Source: Saccharomyces paradoxus
Lineage: Eukaryota > Ascomycota > Saccharomycetes > Saccharomycetales > Saccharomycetaceae
Length of the DNA: 64,000 bases
Direction of reading: 5' to 3'
Assembly (NCBI RefSeq): GCF_002079055.1
Contig: NC_047496.1
Span: forward strand, 679,844-743,843
A program made the translations under genes and the position numbers. How positions within the stretch are numbered: position 1 is the stretch's first letter; the number at the start of each line of letters is the position of its first letter. Below are positions 22,312 to 34,478 of the stretch, piece by piece. The notes below the pieces were generated by a model, which worked only from the letters and a program-made list of their open reading frames with translations, had not been told where the DNA came from and did not search any database.

Positions 22312-23463
22312 ATGTGCAAAGCGTTCCAAAAATGTTTAAACTTGAAGTACCCTATTATTCAGGCCCCTATGGCGGGGGTGACAACCGTTGAAATGGCCGC
22401 TAAAGCTTGCATTGCAGGCGCCATAGGTTCCCTTCCCTTGTCGCATTTAGACTTCAGGAACGTTAATGATATTGAAAAACTTAAGTCAATTGTTTCGCAA
22501 TTTAGAGACCATGTAGCAGATAAATCTTTGGAGAATAATCTCAACTTAAATTTTTTTTGTCATGATATCGTTGAGGAACCGACCGATCTTCAAACAGCTA
22601 ACTGGGCCAAGCTGTATAGGAAGTCTATGAACGTGCCGATAGATATTAATGAAATTAGTTTCCACAACGGTAATGTTTCTTTTAAAGCTTTTGAAAGAGA
22701 GAATGCGCTACAAAATTTTTTCCAGTATCTATCAGATGACTTTAAACCTAAGATCATTAGCTTCCATTTTGGCCATCCGTCGAAATCTACAACGGAATAT
22801 TTACAAAAAATTGGGATTTTAATTTTTGCAACTGCCACGTCAGTAAAAGAAGTTCGACTATTAGCAAGTCTTGGTGTTAATGGGATAGTATGTCAAGGTT
22901 ATGAAGCGGGGGGACATAGAGGCAACTTCTTAATAAATGACCCTAAAGATGACGAAGACTTATCCACTGTACAGTTGGTAAAAAGAACAGTTGGCGAACT
23001 TGCTGAAATGAAACATAAAGGTCTAGTGCATGACACCCCATTTGTTATTGCAGCAGGCGGTATAATGGATTCTAAAGACATATCTTATATGTTATCACAA
23101 CAAGCAGATGCAGTTCAATTGGGGACTGCACTTCTTGGTTGCAGTGAGTCAAACGCATCAAGAATCTTTTCAAGCCTCTTTGCTCGAGAATCAACAACTA
23201 AAATGGTCAATATAGTCTCTGGAAAGTCCGCTAGGACGATCTCGACTCCTTTTATCGAAAAACTTCTGGCCAATTTTCAAGGTGAAGAGCTCCCTCCATA
23301 TGGCTACATATATAATGCTTTCAAGCAAATTAGAAACAAGTATCCAGAATTGGCTAACTTTATTTTAGCTGGACAAGGATTCCAAAGTGTCCAATCAGGA
23401 ATCACAACAGACAAAAAAATTGCAACAATGGGCGAAAGATTAAAAAAAATTGACAGAAAATAA
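22312..23463 (+). CDS. YJR149W: Nitronate monooxygenase-like FMN enzyme (YJR149W)
   Basis: Member of the 2-nitropropane dioxygenase / nitronate monooxygenase family: TIM-barrel, FMN-bound enzymes that oxidise alkyl nitronates. It has 383 residues. The N-terminal FMN-binding start PIIQAPMAGVTT lies at residues 14-25, HFGHPS is near residue 152, the phosphate and catalytic-His segment GYEAGGHRG is near residue 198, and FVIAAGGI is near residue 244, in the usual family order. The start at 22312 is the first ATG in this frame. The S. cerevisiae protein I recall is about 404 residues with a longer leader, so this allele is shorter at the N terminus. It appears to have diverged faster than its neighbours. 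Physiological substrate unknown. Confidence 0.85.
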   Translation: MCKAFQKCLNLKYPIIQAPMAGVTTVEMAAKACIAGAIGSLPLSHLDFRNVNDIEKLKSIVSQFRDHVADKSLENNLNLNFFCHDIVEEPTDLQTANWAKLYRKSMNVPIDINEISFHNGNVSFKAFERENALQNFFQYLSDDFKPKIISFHFGHPSKSTTEYLQKIGILIFATATSVKEVRLLASLGVNGIVCQGYEAGGHRGNFLINDPKDDEDLSTVQLVKRTVGELAEMKHKGLVHDTPFVIAAGGIMDSKDISYMLSQQADAVQLGTALLGCSESNASRIFSSLFARESTTKMVNIVSGKSARTISTPFIEKLLANFQGEELPPYGYIYNAFKQIRNKYPELANFILAGQGFQSVQSGITTDKKIATMGERLKKIDRK

Positions 23464-23961
23464 TACAAATTTGAATAAAAGCTCAGAAATTTTGAAAAAA
23501 TTAACATTTGGCTATGAAGTTTTGCAGAAACAGGCTTGATATTTACGAAAATGTTCTGAATGCTCTTTTCTTATGTGATATATGGCACCACGATGGGATC
23601 GTAACTTGATCATTATTTGAGCGTAATACCATTTACATTTACTCCAGATGATATGCTACTTTAACGAAAATAAAATCCAATCACGGCAAATCATTTAAGT
23701 TCAGTTTAGAAATATGATATTTCAGCATTTTTTAATTTTTTCACGACCCTTTGTCCGGTCGACTAAATATAATAAAGAATATTGCTGACACATAATTCGG
23801 GGAACACTAGAAGTGATTGGGCACGAAAGACTACAAACTAAGACGATAACAATTTTCGGAATTTCTTTACGCGCATAGTATATATCTTATAAATATTAAA
23901 ATTAAGAGAATTCAACTATTTTACAACAATCATTTATACAATTGTACAGGGTTGTCTGCAA
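23464..23961. other. Convergent intergenic region, YJR149W and DAN1
   Basis: 498 bp, AT-rich, with 3' flanks on both sides. No gene, tRNA or LTR is recognised. Confidence 0.5.
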
Positions 23962-24825
23962 TTATAACAACAAAGCAGCGACACCAGCAATAGCAGCGGC
24001 ACCAAAAGCACCGTTATTGAACTTGTGGGCACCGTTAGTGGTAACGTCAATAACATGAGATGCTGATGAAGCGACGGAAGTGGCGGTAGATTGAGCTTTG
24101 GAGGAAACTGGTGTAGTCAAAGTTGAACAGACACCTTTTGAACAACTAGTTATGGTTGTTTCAACGGTAGAAGCTTGAGTCTTAGTGACAGTGCTGTCAG
24201 TACCATTTTGGACTACTGGAGTGACTGAAACGGAAGCTGTAGAAGAAACTGGAGCTGTGGTGTTAGCAAAACTAGCAGAGCTTACAACAGAGCTTTCAGC
24301 AGAGCTTGCTACAGAACTAGATTCTGCAGATGAAACAGTAGCTTGGGTGGAAGTGGCCTTCGAGCTGGTCTCAACTGAACTAGCAGAGGAGCTAGAAGTC
24401 TCAGTGACGGCACTAGAAGCTTCTGAGGTGGAGGTAGCAGAAGTTTCTGAGGTAGAAGTTGGTACTGCAGTTGCAATACCCGCATTTGCAAGTGCTTCAG
24501 AAATAGCACCCATTAATCTGGTGGAGTACCATGGTACACCAGTGATCATTCTGGTAACTTCATCACCTGAAATACCGGTTAACATAGTGGTGAAATCGCC
24601 ACCGGCAAAAACTGCCTTGGCAATTTCAGGTGGGTATGTTTCAGTCTTGTGCAAGGCCTGGAAAGCGTAATATTCAGATAAATGGGCACCAATATCAGAA
24701 ACGTAAACAGCCAATTCAATCAAATTGACCCTTTCGTCATAAGGGGATAAAGTGGTGGTCGCGGATGTGGCGGCTGCACCGGCCACTAATGCTGCAGCAA
24801 CGGCTAATGTACTAATTTTAGACAT
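23962..24825 (-). CDS. DAN1: Dan1, anaerobic GPI cell-wall mannoprotein
   Basis: Cell-wall mannoprotein of the DAN/TIR/PAU group, made under anaerobiosis. It has 287 residues, about ten fewer than the S. cerevisiae form I recall; the difference lies in the Ser/Thr-rich part. It has a secretion signal at residues 1-20, then the PAU/SRP1-TIP1 domain at about 21-125 ([37 protein letters not shown]). A Ser/Thr/Ala/Val-rich stalk for O-mannosylation follows, with a Cys pair ([11 protein letters not shown]) near residue 229, then a GPI-attachment region ([12 protein letters not shown]) and a hydrophobic tail. The promoter carries a cluster of AR1 sites. It is a paralogue of DAN4, 2.6 kb to the right. 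Confidence 0.95.
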   Translation of the reverse strand: MSKISTLAVAAALVAGAAATSATTTLSPYDERVNLIELAVYVSDIGAHLSEYYAFQALHKTETYPPEIAKAVFAGGDFTTMLTGISGDEVTRMITGVPWYSTRLMGAISEALANAGIATAVPTSTSETSATSTSEASSAVTETSSSSASSVETSSKATSTQATVSSAESSSVASSAESSVVSSASFANTTAPVSSTASVSVTPVVQNGTDSTVTKTQASTVETTITSCSKGVCSTLTTPVSSKAQSTATSVASSASHVIDVTTNGAHKFNNGAFGAAAIAGVAALLL

Positions 24826-25002
24826 TACTTTGGGTATATTTAGTATATTATACTTTTACCGGGAAAGGAGAGAGAGGAAAAAGAGGAACATGTACATAAA
24901 AATTGCAGCACTTGGTCCTACTATTTTATACACAGCACTTTCAAACATTTCTAGTCAATGAATATTCAAGGACCCTGTTGCAATTTTTGGCATTCTCGGT
25001 TC

Positions 25003-25245
25003 CTGAACGATGGTCTGTTAAAGGCCTCGTATAGATCTTGGCATTTTCAAAGGCACGCGTTGTATTGTTTTCTTGCCTATTAAAGGAACGCACAGGAAAT
25101 ATGAAACTTTTTCAGTGGAGCGTCCACGGAGGGATACGTTCATCAACTTTTTCCCTATTGGTTAAACGATGTGTACAAAAATGGCGACTTGACCCCATCG
25201 TTCAGTGAAAGCTTATGCATTTTCCTGACCACATTTGCTAAACGA
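25003..25245 (-). promoter_or_regulatory. AR1 (Upc2/Mox4) site cluster of DAN1
   Basis: Five AR1-type words (consensus TCGTTYAG, variants TCGTATA and TCGTTTA) lie within 243 bp. They are TCGTTCAG at 25003-25010 (minus), TCGTATAG at 25027-25034 (plus), TCGTTTA at 25162-25168 (minus), TCGTTCAG at 25198-25205 (plus) and TCGTTTAG at 25238-25245 (minus). The nearest is 178 bp from the DAN1 start. Upc2 activation of DAN genes through AR1 is established. Confidence 0.75.
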
Positions 25246-27462
25246 CGGATAAAATAGGAAAGTTTCCCCGTTTTCGACTTATAAAATGTACGGGAGATAA
25301 TAGATATGAACTGTTGAACTCAAACGAGGAAAGCACGTGAGAATTGAGAAAGGGAGATCCCCGAATTCAAAGAGAATTGAACTCAACAATTTTTAACTCT
25401 AGTGGTCCTTTTAACGTTGGGCAGTACTATTTCGTATCTCTCAAACTGTTTTGCCCAATCATCCTTATTTTATTGCATTACTAAGTTATTTTCTATACTA
25501 TTGCCAAATTTCAGCGAAATCTAGAGCTTTATTTGTTGTAAACAAAACACCATACCGTTTACTAATGCACTATATACATAGTTAGTTTTCAAAGTTACCT
25601 CCTGCCCGTGGTTTACTATTGCGTTCTACAGCTCCTTGACGAGAACGCTGATGTGGTAAGCACAAATAGTATTGAAAAGCCTCGTTAGCTACGACTATCA
25701 AAAAAGCTCAAATTGTGCTTATGACCTGACCTATCTTTGGCCCGCATAATTACTCCTCAAATTTATGGTGTGCGTGAGAGGCCAGTTTCATACAACCTGT
25801 CGTAAAATTCCTAAATATATCAACAAACATGGAGGAACACCACCGTAAAAAATTAAATAGGCTGCATTCTGTTCTAATATCATGACTATACAAATAAAAG
25901 AGCACAACAGTTCTGGTGCACCACCAAGACTTCATAACCTCTTCACTGATTCTTCCAATTTTAGAAAGGAAATAATAATCATGGGGTTATTAATAGCCAT
26001 TTCATGAATTTCCCATTCTTTCGATAAACAGAATGGATAGCTTTGTATAAAAGGCTGCTTTAGTTAATTGATCCAAAATTTCTGTCACGAGCTATTAAAA
26101 ACATTTAAATTTTTGTAATGATCATAACTGAGCTGCGTGACCAAGTCGGCGATGCCAGTAATGTACCAAATCAACAAAAATATACATTGAAAGATGTTGT
26201 ATAAAGCTCTCTAAGGATACAATTAATTTTGACCGTAGGCCGAATGGCAAATTTTTTATTGCGATATGCGGGAAAGAATGACGCATATCGCATAGCCTAG
26301 ATTATATTTAATCTGCTCGTTTTGCTTTCACGTGTTTCAATTCTCATTTGCACTCAAGTACGCCAAGTAGATCCTGATTCTTGTCGATGGAACCAGTGAT
26401 TTATCATTGTTCACACTAATAACTATAGTGACTGTACAAAGTAACCAGACAGAATCCGTCATACATGCCCTAGGCTAGAGAACGATATGCGACTGTGGCA
26501 TTAATTAATGCAGCTAAATAAAGATCTATTAATCGAATGATCGAACTTGAAGATTGATGCACATGAAGACATCGGTTGGCATATTGAACGTATACCAATT
26601 CACCTAAATTACCCTTGTATTGAATATACTCGATGTGGACAATCGGCATGTGTTGATATGACTGTCCTATGCAGCATAAGAAGACATAATTTTGTTTTAA
26701 ATTAATACTACAATTCAATCACTAATCATTAACAACTTTAATGTGACCTCACTATTTATCTACCTCTGTCGACAAGAGAGAACACTTCATCAGTCAGTTC
26801 ATGCAAATTAAATTTTTTCAATGGCCTTCATTTTGAATTCTTTCTGAGTCAGGTTTGTATAGTTTCAACTTTCTGGAGCTTATCTCTTGGAGCTTTCTTT
26901 GTGCTCTGTTTTAGTAATTTCTTACATATCTTTATTATTTACATCTCTTTCTGTGTGCCAGGTTAGTGAATTATGTAAAGATATAACAACAGCATTATTT
27001 CATGTTTTTGGAAGAATTCATACCTTGCCTGTGCGATCTCATATTGGAGGTATGACAAAAATATTCTTGTAAATGTCAATAATCGAAAATGATAAAAAGC
27101 AGAATGAGGAAACAGAATATAAATTTAGATAAAGCCCATATTTGAAATTTTTATGTTTTATTAGATAACTCAAAAAATTTTCTTGCGAATATGAACTTTT
27201 CCTAGAGAAGAATGCTAAGAATAGTTTGTTTTAACTAACAAAGCAGTACTTTGACAGATTTAAACTTAACTAGTACATATGCATATTAAGGGCGAGCATA
27301 ATCTTCTGGACACCCTGATTTCATATAAACCATTCAAAGTATATAGGGGTATGTTCACAAACAGTGGGTATGGTATGCTATACGAACTTAGAGTTTATTA
27401 AAATTTAAGTCATTTTAAATTATTTTACAACTTTTTATATGATTATCAAGATTTTTTTATCA
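25246..27462. other. DAN1-DAN4 intergenic region
   Basis: 2.2 kb, AT-rich. Only short random-looking frames are present, the best being 61 codons at 26887-27072 with no recognisable domain. I see no tRNA, LTR end or repeat longer than a few bases. The left edge is the distal DAN1 promoter and the right edge the DAN4 3' flank. Confidence 0.5.
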
Positions 27463-30400
27463 TTACAACAGTAATATAGCGGCACCAGCAACGATAGCGG
27501 CACTGAAAATGCTATCTTTATCGAATCTATAGGCCCCATTGGTATTGATACTAACAGTATAAGAAGCAGATGAAACAATGGAAGCGGCTGAGGAGGTCTC
27601 TGGAATTTCAGAGATGAGCTTGGTAGTAGCAGTGGCAATTGGTGCAGTTAACGTGGTACAGGTTCCTCCTGAACAGTTGGTTATAGTAGTTTGAATGGTA
27701 GACAGCCCGCTCCTGGTAAACATATTGGCCCCTGCATTGACAGTAGTCATCGTAGAGGCCAGGGTGGTACAGACACCAGCTGAGCAAGTGACTTTAGTTG
27801 TTTGCAGGATAGGCGATTCAGCTTTACTCGATATAGTAGCTTTGGTGTGGACGCTGATGAGTGGAGATACCAGCATGGTACAAATACCAGCCGAACAACT
27901 GGTCACAGTGGTTTCAATAGTTAACAATTCGGCCTTAGTTGAAGTGACATCTTCTTTACTATCTTTGCAACTGGAGGTAGCAACATCAATGATCTTAGTA
28001 GTTTTGCCGGTAACCGTAGCAACTGGAACAGTCAGGGTGGAGCAAACACCACCTGGACAGGTTGTTATAGTACTTTTGACGGTGGAAAGTTCAGTAGTGG
28101 TTAATGTACTAGTAAAGGAGTTGTCAGTAACGATTGGAGTGGTAAAAGTAGCACAGACACCGATCGAGCAAGTGGTTATAGTAGTTTCGACGGTAGAAAC
28201 TTGAGTTCTCGTCAAAACACTATCCTCTTTAGTACCACGATCTTTACAACTAGTCGTGATAGCGCCGCTGACAGCGCCATCTGTCTCGAGCCCGGTAGCA
28301 TTTTGACCAGCAAGAGTTTTAGAGCAACCGCCCTTACAGCTAGTGATAACGATTTCATCCGTTGACAAGTTCATGATTGTCGAAGTCGCATTACGGACAT
28401 TTCCTATCGGGATGGCCGTACCGCTAATAACGGTATTGGAACTTCTAGTAACATTGTAATTACTTGTTGGGGATATTGAGAGGGAAGAAGCTGACGAAAA
28501 TGAAGCGACTGAAGATGCAGAATACACAAAGGAAAGAGAGGCAGTCGGTTGAACAACCATGGAGTTGCCAAAAGTGGAATTTAGCACATTTGATGACAAA
28601 AGCTCTACAGAAGAAGTACGCCCAGCAATAGAACCAGTTAATGTAGACATAACTGAAACAGAGAACTCCGAGACCGAGGTACTAGTTTCACTGGAGGACG
28701 CATTCGAAGAAGTTGCTTCGGTAGAAGTGGTAACTCCAGTAGAAGAAACAGCAAATGGAGCGGAGGGAGTAGCAAAAAAGGTTGTAGATTGAATAGGAGA
28801 AGAACCAGAGACATTGAGTTTAGCAGAGTCAGTGGATTTAGTAAAAAAATCAGCAGCCCTGCTCGAAGAAACCACGGCCGTGGTGAATGTGGAAGTAGAT
28901 AAACGTTCAGTATAAGAAACAAATTCATTAGAAGATGTAGGTTCAGCAGAAGAAATGATTCCACTGGAAGCAATTAATTCAGTTGAAGAAGTAGGCTCAG
29001 CAGAGGAAGTAACTACACTGGAAAAAATTGGTTGACTAGAAGTGGTAATTTGACTAGAAGAAATAGGTTCAGTAGAAGTGGTCACTTTACTGGATGAAGT
29101 AGATTTAACGGAGGAAGTGATTTCACTGGAGGTAGCGATTTCACTTGAAGTGGCGATTTCACTTGAAGTGGCGATTCCACTTGAAGTAGCGATTTCGCTT
29201 GAAGTAGCGATTTCACTTGAGGAAGTGATTCCACTGGAGGTAGCGATTCCACTTGAGGAAGCGATTCCACTTGAGGAAGTGATTCCACTGGAGGTAGTGA
29301 TTCCACTTGAGGAAGTGATTCCACTTGAGGAAGTGATTCCACTTGAGGAAGTGATTCCACTTGAGGAAGTGATTCCACTTGAGGAAGTGATTCCACTTGA
29401 GGAAGTGATTCCACTTGAGGAAGTGATTCCACTTGAGGAAGTGATTCCACTTGAGGAAGTGATTCCACTTGAGGAAGTGATTCCACTTGAGGAAGTGATT
29501 CCACTGGAGGTAGCGATTCCACTTGAGGAAGTGATTTCACTTGAAGAAGTGATTCTACTTGAGGAAGTGATTTCACTGGAGGTAGTGATTTCACTGGAGG
29601 TAGCGCTTTCACTTGAAGTAGACCTAGAGGAAGAAATGAGTACACTAGAAGTGACCTCTATAGTGGAAGAGGTGGGCTCAGTCGAGGAAATAACCTGACT
29701 GGAGCTGATAGGTTCAACAGAAGAGGTGACTGCTCTGACAGTTGTAGGCTCAACGGATGAAGTGATTTGGCTGGGACTGCTTGAAGTGCCGTATATATCA
29801 CTCGTAATAGAGGTTGTAGGTGTGGTGGATGCAGTAGGTGTAGTAGGGGTTGTTGAAATGGTAGAGGTTGAAGAAGAAGTGGATGTGGTAGAGGTGGTAG
29901 AGGTAGTAGAGGTGGTAGAGGCTGTAGAAGTACTAGATGTGGTAGGACTAGTAGATGTAGTTGACGTGGTAGAGGTTGTAGGGGGAGTGGTTGTTGAAGT
30001 AGAAATGGCGGATATGGTAGGAGCAGTGGATTTCGTAGGGGTAGTATATATTATTGAAGTATTGGATGTGGTAGGACTAGCGGAAGTTGTGGATGTGGTA
30101 GAAGTAGTGGAAGCTGTGGACGTAGTAGAGGTAATAGGAGTAATAGATGTGGTAGGGATAGAAGAGGCTGTAGAAGTAGCAGAAGTAGTAGGAATAGCGG
30201 ACGTGCTAGAGGTGCTAGAGGTGGTAGGGGTAGTAGAACTAGTGGATGTTGTAGGACTGGTGGATGTAGTGGACGTGGTAGAGGTGATAGGAGTAGTGGA
30301 TACGATAACAGCACTAGAGGTGGTAGGAGTAGTAGAAGATGTAGAGGATGTAGGAGTAGTAGAAGATGTAGAGGATGTAGGAGTAGTAAATGCAGTAGAT

Positions 30401-30873
30401 GTGGTAGGAACAGCGGAAGTAGTAGAAGTAGTGGATTTGATAGAGGTGATAGTGGTGATAGGAGTAGTAGAAGTGGTGGATGTTGTAGAGGTAGTAGAAG
30501 TAGAGGTTGGTATAATAGTTGCAATACCATCCTTCGAAAGTGCTGAAGAAATAGCCGCCTTTAATCTGGTTGAGTACCACGGAACACCAGTGATCATTCT
30601 AGTTACTTCATCACCTGAAATTCCGGTCAAGCGGGTAGTGAAATCACCGTAGTCAAAAACGGCTGCAGCAATTTCCGAAGGATATGTCTCAGTCTTATGC
30701 TGATTTTGAAAAGAGTAGTACTGGAACATATGGGCTCTGATATCAGAAACGTAAACAGCCAATTCAATAAGGTTGACTCTTTCATCATAAGGAGATAGAG
30801 TAGTGGTCGCAGTAATAGCAGCCGCACTAGCAGCTAATGCTGCAATGCTTGCTACGATACTTATCTTAACCAT
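27463..30873 (-). CDS. DAN4: Dan4, large anaerobic cell-wall mannoprotein
   Basis: Very long GPI-anchored wall mannoprotein of the DAN family. I start at 30873 (MVKISIVAS), giving 1,136 residues with a signal peptide. The frame stays open to an ATG at 31038, but that would add 55 residues before the signal peptide and cover the promoter. Domains are the PAU-like domain at about residues 22-125, a Thr/Ser/Pro stalk to about residue 365, and a mixed Ser-rich block with near-perfect six-residue SSSGIT repeats (about residues 450-580). These are followed by a non-repetitive Ser-rich part, five or six copies of a Cys-x4-Cys module (T-TTC..G.C-T-L), and a GPI tail ([10 protein letters not shown] plus hydrophobic end). 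Size depends on repeat copy number, so it will vary between strains. Confidence 0.93.
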   Translation of the reverse strand: MVKISIVASIAALAASAAAITATTTLSPYDERVNLIELAVYVSDIRAHMFQYYSFQNQHKTETYPSEIAAAVFDYGDFTTRLTGISGDEVTRMITGVPWYSTRLKAAISSALSKDGIATIIPTSTSTTSTTSTTSTTPITTITSIKSTTSTTSAVPTTSTAFTTPTSSTSSTTPTSSTSSTTPTTSSAVIVSTTPITSTTSTTSTSPTTSTSSTTPTTSSTSSTSAIPTTSATSTASSIPTTSITPITSTTSTASTTSTTSTTSASPTTSNTSIIYTTPTKSTAPTISAISTSTTTPPTTSTTSTTSTSPTTSSTSTASTTSTTSTTSTTSTSSSTSTISTTPTTPTASTTPTTSITSDIYGTSSSPSQITSSVEPTTVRAVTSSVEPISSSQVISSTEPTSSTIEVTSSVLISSSRSTSSESATSSEITTSSEITSSSRITSSSEITSSSGIATSSGITSSSGITSSSGITSSSGITSSSGITSSSGITSSSGITSSSGITSSSGITSSSGITSSSGITSSSGITTSSGITSSSGIASSSGIATSSGITSSSEIATSSEIATSSGIATSSEIATSSEIATSSEITSSVKSTSSSKVTTSTEPISSSQITTSSQPIFSSVVTSSAEPTSSTELIASSGIISSAEPTSSNEFVSYTERLSTSTFTTAVVSSSRAADFFTKSTDSAKLNVSGSSPIQSTTFFATPSAPFAVSSTGVTTSTEATSSNASSSETSTSVSEFSVSVMSTLTGSIAGRTSSVELLSSNVLNSTFGNSMVVQPTASLSFVYSASSVASFSSASSLSISPTSNYNVTRSSNTVISGTAIPIGNVRNATSTIMNLSTDEIVITSCKGGCSKTLAGQNATGLETDGAVSGAITTSCKDRGTKEDSVLTRTQVSTVETTITTCSIGVCATFTTPIVTDNSFTSTLTTTELSTVKSTITTCPGGVCSTLTVPVATVTGKTTKIIDVATSSCKDSKEDVTSTKAELLTIETTVTSCSAGICTMLVSPLISVHTKATISSKAESPILQTTKVTCSAGVCTTLASTMTTVNAGANMFTRSGLSTIQTTITNCSGGTCTTLTAPIATATTKLISEIPETSSAASIVSSASYTVSINTNGAYRFDKDSIFSAAIVAGAAILLL
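29100..29620. repeat. DAN4 18-bp minisatellite (SSSGIT repeats)
   Basis: Tandem 18-bp units of the type GATTCCACTTGAGGAAGT on the plus strand. The run from about 29270 to 29512 is almost perfect (about a dozen identical copies) and is flanked on both sides by degenerate copies reading TCSSEI/ASSGI variants. The unit is a multiple of three, so copy changes keep the frame. Confidence 0.95.
29800..30520. repeat. DAN4 Thr/Ser/Pro low-complexity stalk repeats
   Basis: Degenerate 9- and 12-bp units coding TTST and PTTS strings in the N-terminal stalk of Dan4. Purine-rich on the plus strand (GTAGAGGTGGTA type). It includes a short exact duplication near 30322-30375 (GTAGTAGAAGATGTAGAGGA twice). Confidence 0.9.
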
Positions 30874-30999
30874 TGCTTTTTTCGGAGTTTTTGGAATATC
30901 GCAGATTCGACAGGAACTAGTAGATACTTCATTTGGGTGTATCGATACAACTATTAACGCAGGCCATTTTATAGGCGTTTGAACCAAACACCTGCTGTA

Positions 31000-31092
31000 T
31001 AAACGAGTATAATGGAGCAAGATCACTATCCTTTCCAATGCCTCCCCTCTTACAGTTCCTGAACGATTGAGATCTTAAACAGATCTCGTATA
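31000..31092 (-). promoter_or_regulatory. AR1 sites of DAN4
   Basis: TCGTTTA at 31000-31006 (minus), TCGTTCAG at 31059-31066 (minus) and TCGTATA at 31086-31092 (plus). The latter two have nearly the same order, orientation and distance from the ATG (186 and 213 bp) as the proximal pair of DAN1 (178 and 202 bp). The surrounding words are also alike (TTCCTGAACGAT in both), so the promoters are paralogous. Confidence 0.75.
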
Positions 31093-34000
31093 ATTTTTGA
31101 CATCTTTAAAGGCAAGCGATGTACAGTCTTTTTCACCCGTCAAAGAAGCGCGCAGCGTGTAAAAACTTCTCCGAAGAAAACGCCTACGCATGGGCAGATC
31201 GATCGAATTTCCCCGTGCCTGAATTTTTCTGTTCTTATTATCTGTGTTTTAAGTGACAGAACTGTAAAAAGTTAATTTGAAGTCGTCGTTCAATAGGCAT
31301 TCACATAAATTTTACTCCATGCGCTATACGCGCTATCAAACAAAAGGGTTTCTTTTTCTCAGTTGGTAGACTGGACTATTTGGGGTTAAGCACACTTGAA
31401 GGGCACCAATACGCTACAAACGAGGGTGCGACAATGTCATTTACAGGAACTTGGTTTGCACCGAGCAAAGCTGTTAATTATCCACTTTTTATTTTAACAC
31501 TCCGAAAAAGTTCCGTATTAGGAAACTAGATCTTGTTAATTTCAATATCTCCCCATTTTTCTGCGGTCCGCCGCTCAAAGGGCTTGAGAACCAAGGGCCA
31601 TTGACATACCAGTCGGTGTTTGTACATGGAAGTATCCAGCTCAGCTTGTAACAAAAACTAAACCAAAAATTCCTTGAGCGTGAATGTCATCGTTCGATGA
31701 TAACGTGCGATCCCTCCAAATTGGAAATAATTACTTACAAACGCTCCTTGCCTCCGAAGTAAAACCGCTGCATTTACCTCATAGAATTGGCGTAATTTTT
31801 AGCCTAATCTATACGAACTCGAAGGGAAATCTCGACGTGCTACTTGAATCGACGAAAATCTTTGTCATAATAATTCATATATGATGAACAGTCTTAGCTC
31901 AGTTCTTATGGTGATAGTACCAAAAATTTCTGTCTTTCAATAACCTAGCGCTATCGCGTTAGCAGTAACAAATTCTCTGGTGCTTTGTTTAAATTATTGG
32001 TTGATTTTTCACACTACGTTAGCTCAATAATTGTGTCAACATTTTACATCCTTCGAGCTTAAAGATGATTGATTAGCCACCTACAACTTCCCGTTTAGAA
32101 TAATGGTCGGCAAAGGACAAGTTAGTGGAAGACATGTCCTTGACGTGATAGAAGAGCGCACATTTAATGCATTTTAAAGGTTTCCATATTGAATATCCCT
32201 ATCAGACTCAACGTGACCAAAAGCAACTGATTGAATAGGGTCACCAATGTATTCTAGCCGTAGGCCGATATTTTCTTCTCATTGCGAGGATTCTATCAAC
32301 ATATTGTCATTGATTGAAAAAAAATAATGCGATAAAAATAGAAATAAAAGATCTTAACAGCAACGCCTGATAGACTAACATCAGCTAAAGTATATTTCAG
32401 GGCCCGAAACTACAAAAAAAATGTTAATATTTTGAAAATCTAGACCTACATGCACAACAAACGGATTTGCTAACTTGCTTACAGAAAAGGCCCTAATAAT
32501 GGAGATGTAGCGCGACCTCTCAAGCTAAGATTGAGAAAGCACGCTAATCGTGCTTTTTCAAAAATAAAAAGAAGCCTCAAATACATGTACTTATCACCCT
32601 TTGCAAGTAAAATAAACTTATTATATCATCATTATAGAAATCGAATAACAGTTTGGCGTGGCTACTGTAAACATAGATATGTTCGATAGGCGCCAGCACT
32701 TGAAAAAGTTAATTATGCAATATTATCATCGACCTTTTTCTTCCCCTCCTACACAAAGACACTTTTCGGCTTACGGATCTATTTTTGTGAAAGCTGAAAG
32801 AAATGATTTCCGATGATCATTAGTAATTGCGTAAAGGAGTACAAATAGGCCAGAGCGACAATTTTTGTTCCAAGGTTAGAATCTGTAAACATAAAAAATT
32901 GTTACTTGAAACAGTAAGTTGAAGTCCACGTATGACGAGGCTGCGTATAACGGCGGACACGTTATATTTCTCTTATCTAATCCGTTGTTGCGAAAAACTC
33001 AAACTATACCGGGATCTCTGACTAAGCCAGACAACTTGTTATCATCATTTCCAGCTTCTCTTTGACATTTGGTGCGGCTATCATATTCAAATGATGCATC
33101 AGTCACACGAAGAGCTGATGGAACACCGAGTTTGAGATGATTTTTTACTTACCCTTTCCTATTCATTCCTTTTTATAGCTTACTTCGGTTAATATACGGC
33201 GTTAGCATGTAACAGACAAATTAGGGTAGATGCTTGGGAACAATTGAGGACTCTTATATGTATTCGCACAAAAATAAGAGTAAGAATGTCAGCAAAATTT
33301 TTTTGGTTCGTTTAATTCATTGGCTGTAAAAGAAAGATATAATAAGTTTGTTTTCATGAAGGAAATTTAAAAAAATAACTTCTACATGCTCTTAAATCGA
33401 TATGAACGGTGAATAAATTTCTGTCTTCATCGGTTTTCAGATATAATATACGTGTAGCACCCTAAATGAGAAATATTATATCTTTTAGAGAATATGGCTT
33501 CTAAGTATCGGTATTCCGTCTAGCCCGTACCTCAGAGCTGCTCATAGTAGAATATTAACATGGTCTGTCCATACTAAATAAAAATTTAAGAGAATAAGGG
33601 AAAAACCAACACAGAAACCGCTATTCAGGAACCTGTAAGCTATTTCCCGCAAATGATAGGAAGGCTGTACGTAGTAAATAACAACCACGATTTGACGTTA
33701 ATAAGGCGTAGCATTTATCAAGTCCTATTCTAGCACGAAAAAGCTAAGCGAGGAAAAGGAACTTGGGCGTAAAAAACCTGCTATCTTTCATGTCAATAAT
33801 GTTACTGTCAAGATGCTATCTCGAAGAGAGGGTTGTATTTACTAACGTTTTGTTCAAGCGTTACACATGATCATATTATCAACAGTGAGGATGTCAGAAG
33901 ATAAAGAGTGCTGGCTCACATTATTGAGAGATAGTCTACTCACTAATTGTAATGATTCAAAGTCTCTTCTTATGATAAGGGCGTTAGTTTATTTCCTGAC

Positions 34001-34478
34001 ATATGTGCTTCTATTCTACATCGTGAAAATAGAGATTAGATAAACGAAAAGTCATCCATTAGACTGAAAAAAAGAACTTCTGTTTAACTTGCAAGCTTTT
34101 TACAATATAGAAAGACGTGCAAACATATTGAAGGATCGAACAGTAGTGCTTGACTTCTTATTTACTGACGCAATGCAGATGTAATGCATCCCGAGTAAAA
34201 GAGAATACCTAGTTTAACTTCAACTGGAATCGTTACTAAGAAGGAACATAGAATTTGACATTGATAACACGGCAATCTAGGAATGCTTCTACATCGACAA
34301 AAAGTCCATGCTAGATCCCGGTGGATTTTTATCTTCTTGCACCTTAATCCGGTTTATAGCCTATGACTGATTTCGAAGCGTACTTTCACAGTATCTAATT
34401 ATCCCTGCGACATCTATGCATATTAAAAAAGCGTTCTCATAAGTCACTTGGCAAAAGCTCGAGGAGGTATCATTTACT
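31093..34478. other. Long gene-free region, DAN4-DAL5
   Basis: 3.4 kb without a credible gene; no frame over 66 codons looks coding. It holds a 13-bp-arm hairpin at 32531-32561. I see no LTR ends, tRNA boxes or clear degenerate gene. Base composition is AT-rich and uniform. Confidence 0.5.
32531..32561. repeat. Perfect-type hairpin, 13-bp arms
   Basis: Left arm TTGAGAAAGCACG, 5-base loop CTAAT, right arm CGTGCTTTTTCAA. All 13 positions pair, one as G-T. It is followed by A-rich DNA. No known gene or element explains it. Confidence 0.8.

Noticed and set aside
29078-30652. Long plus-strand frames (206 and 308 codons) rich in Val/Glu
   Set aside because: Antisense readings of the DAN4 repeats; no start context or domain.
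30874-31038. 55-residue N-terminal extension of DAN4
   Set aside because: It would precede the signal peptide and cover the promoter next to the AR1 sites.
31684-31884. 66-codon frame in the DAN4-DAL5 gap
   Set aside because: No domain, no neighbours in operon-like order, typical of chance frames in AT-rich DNA.
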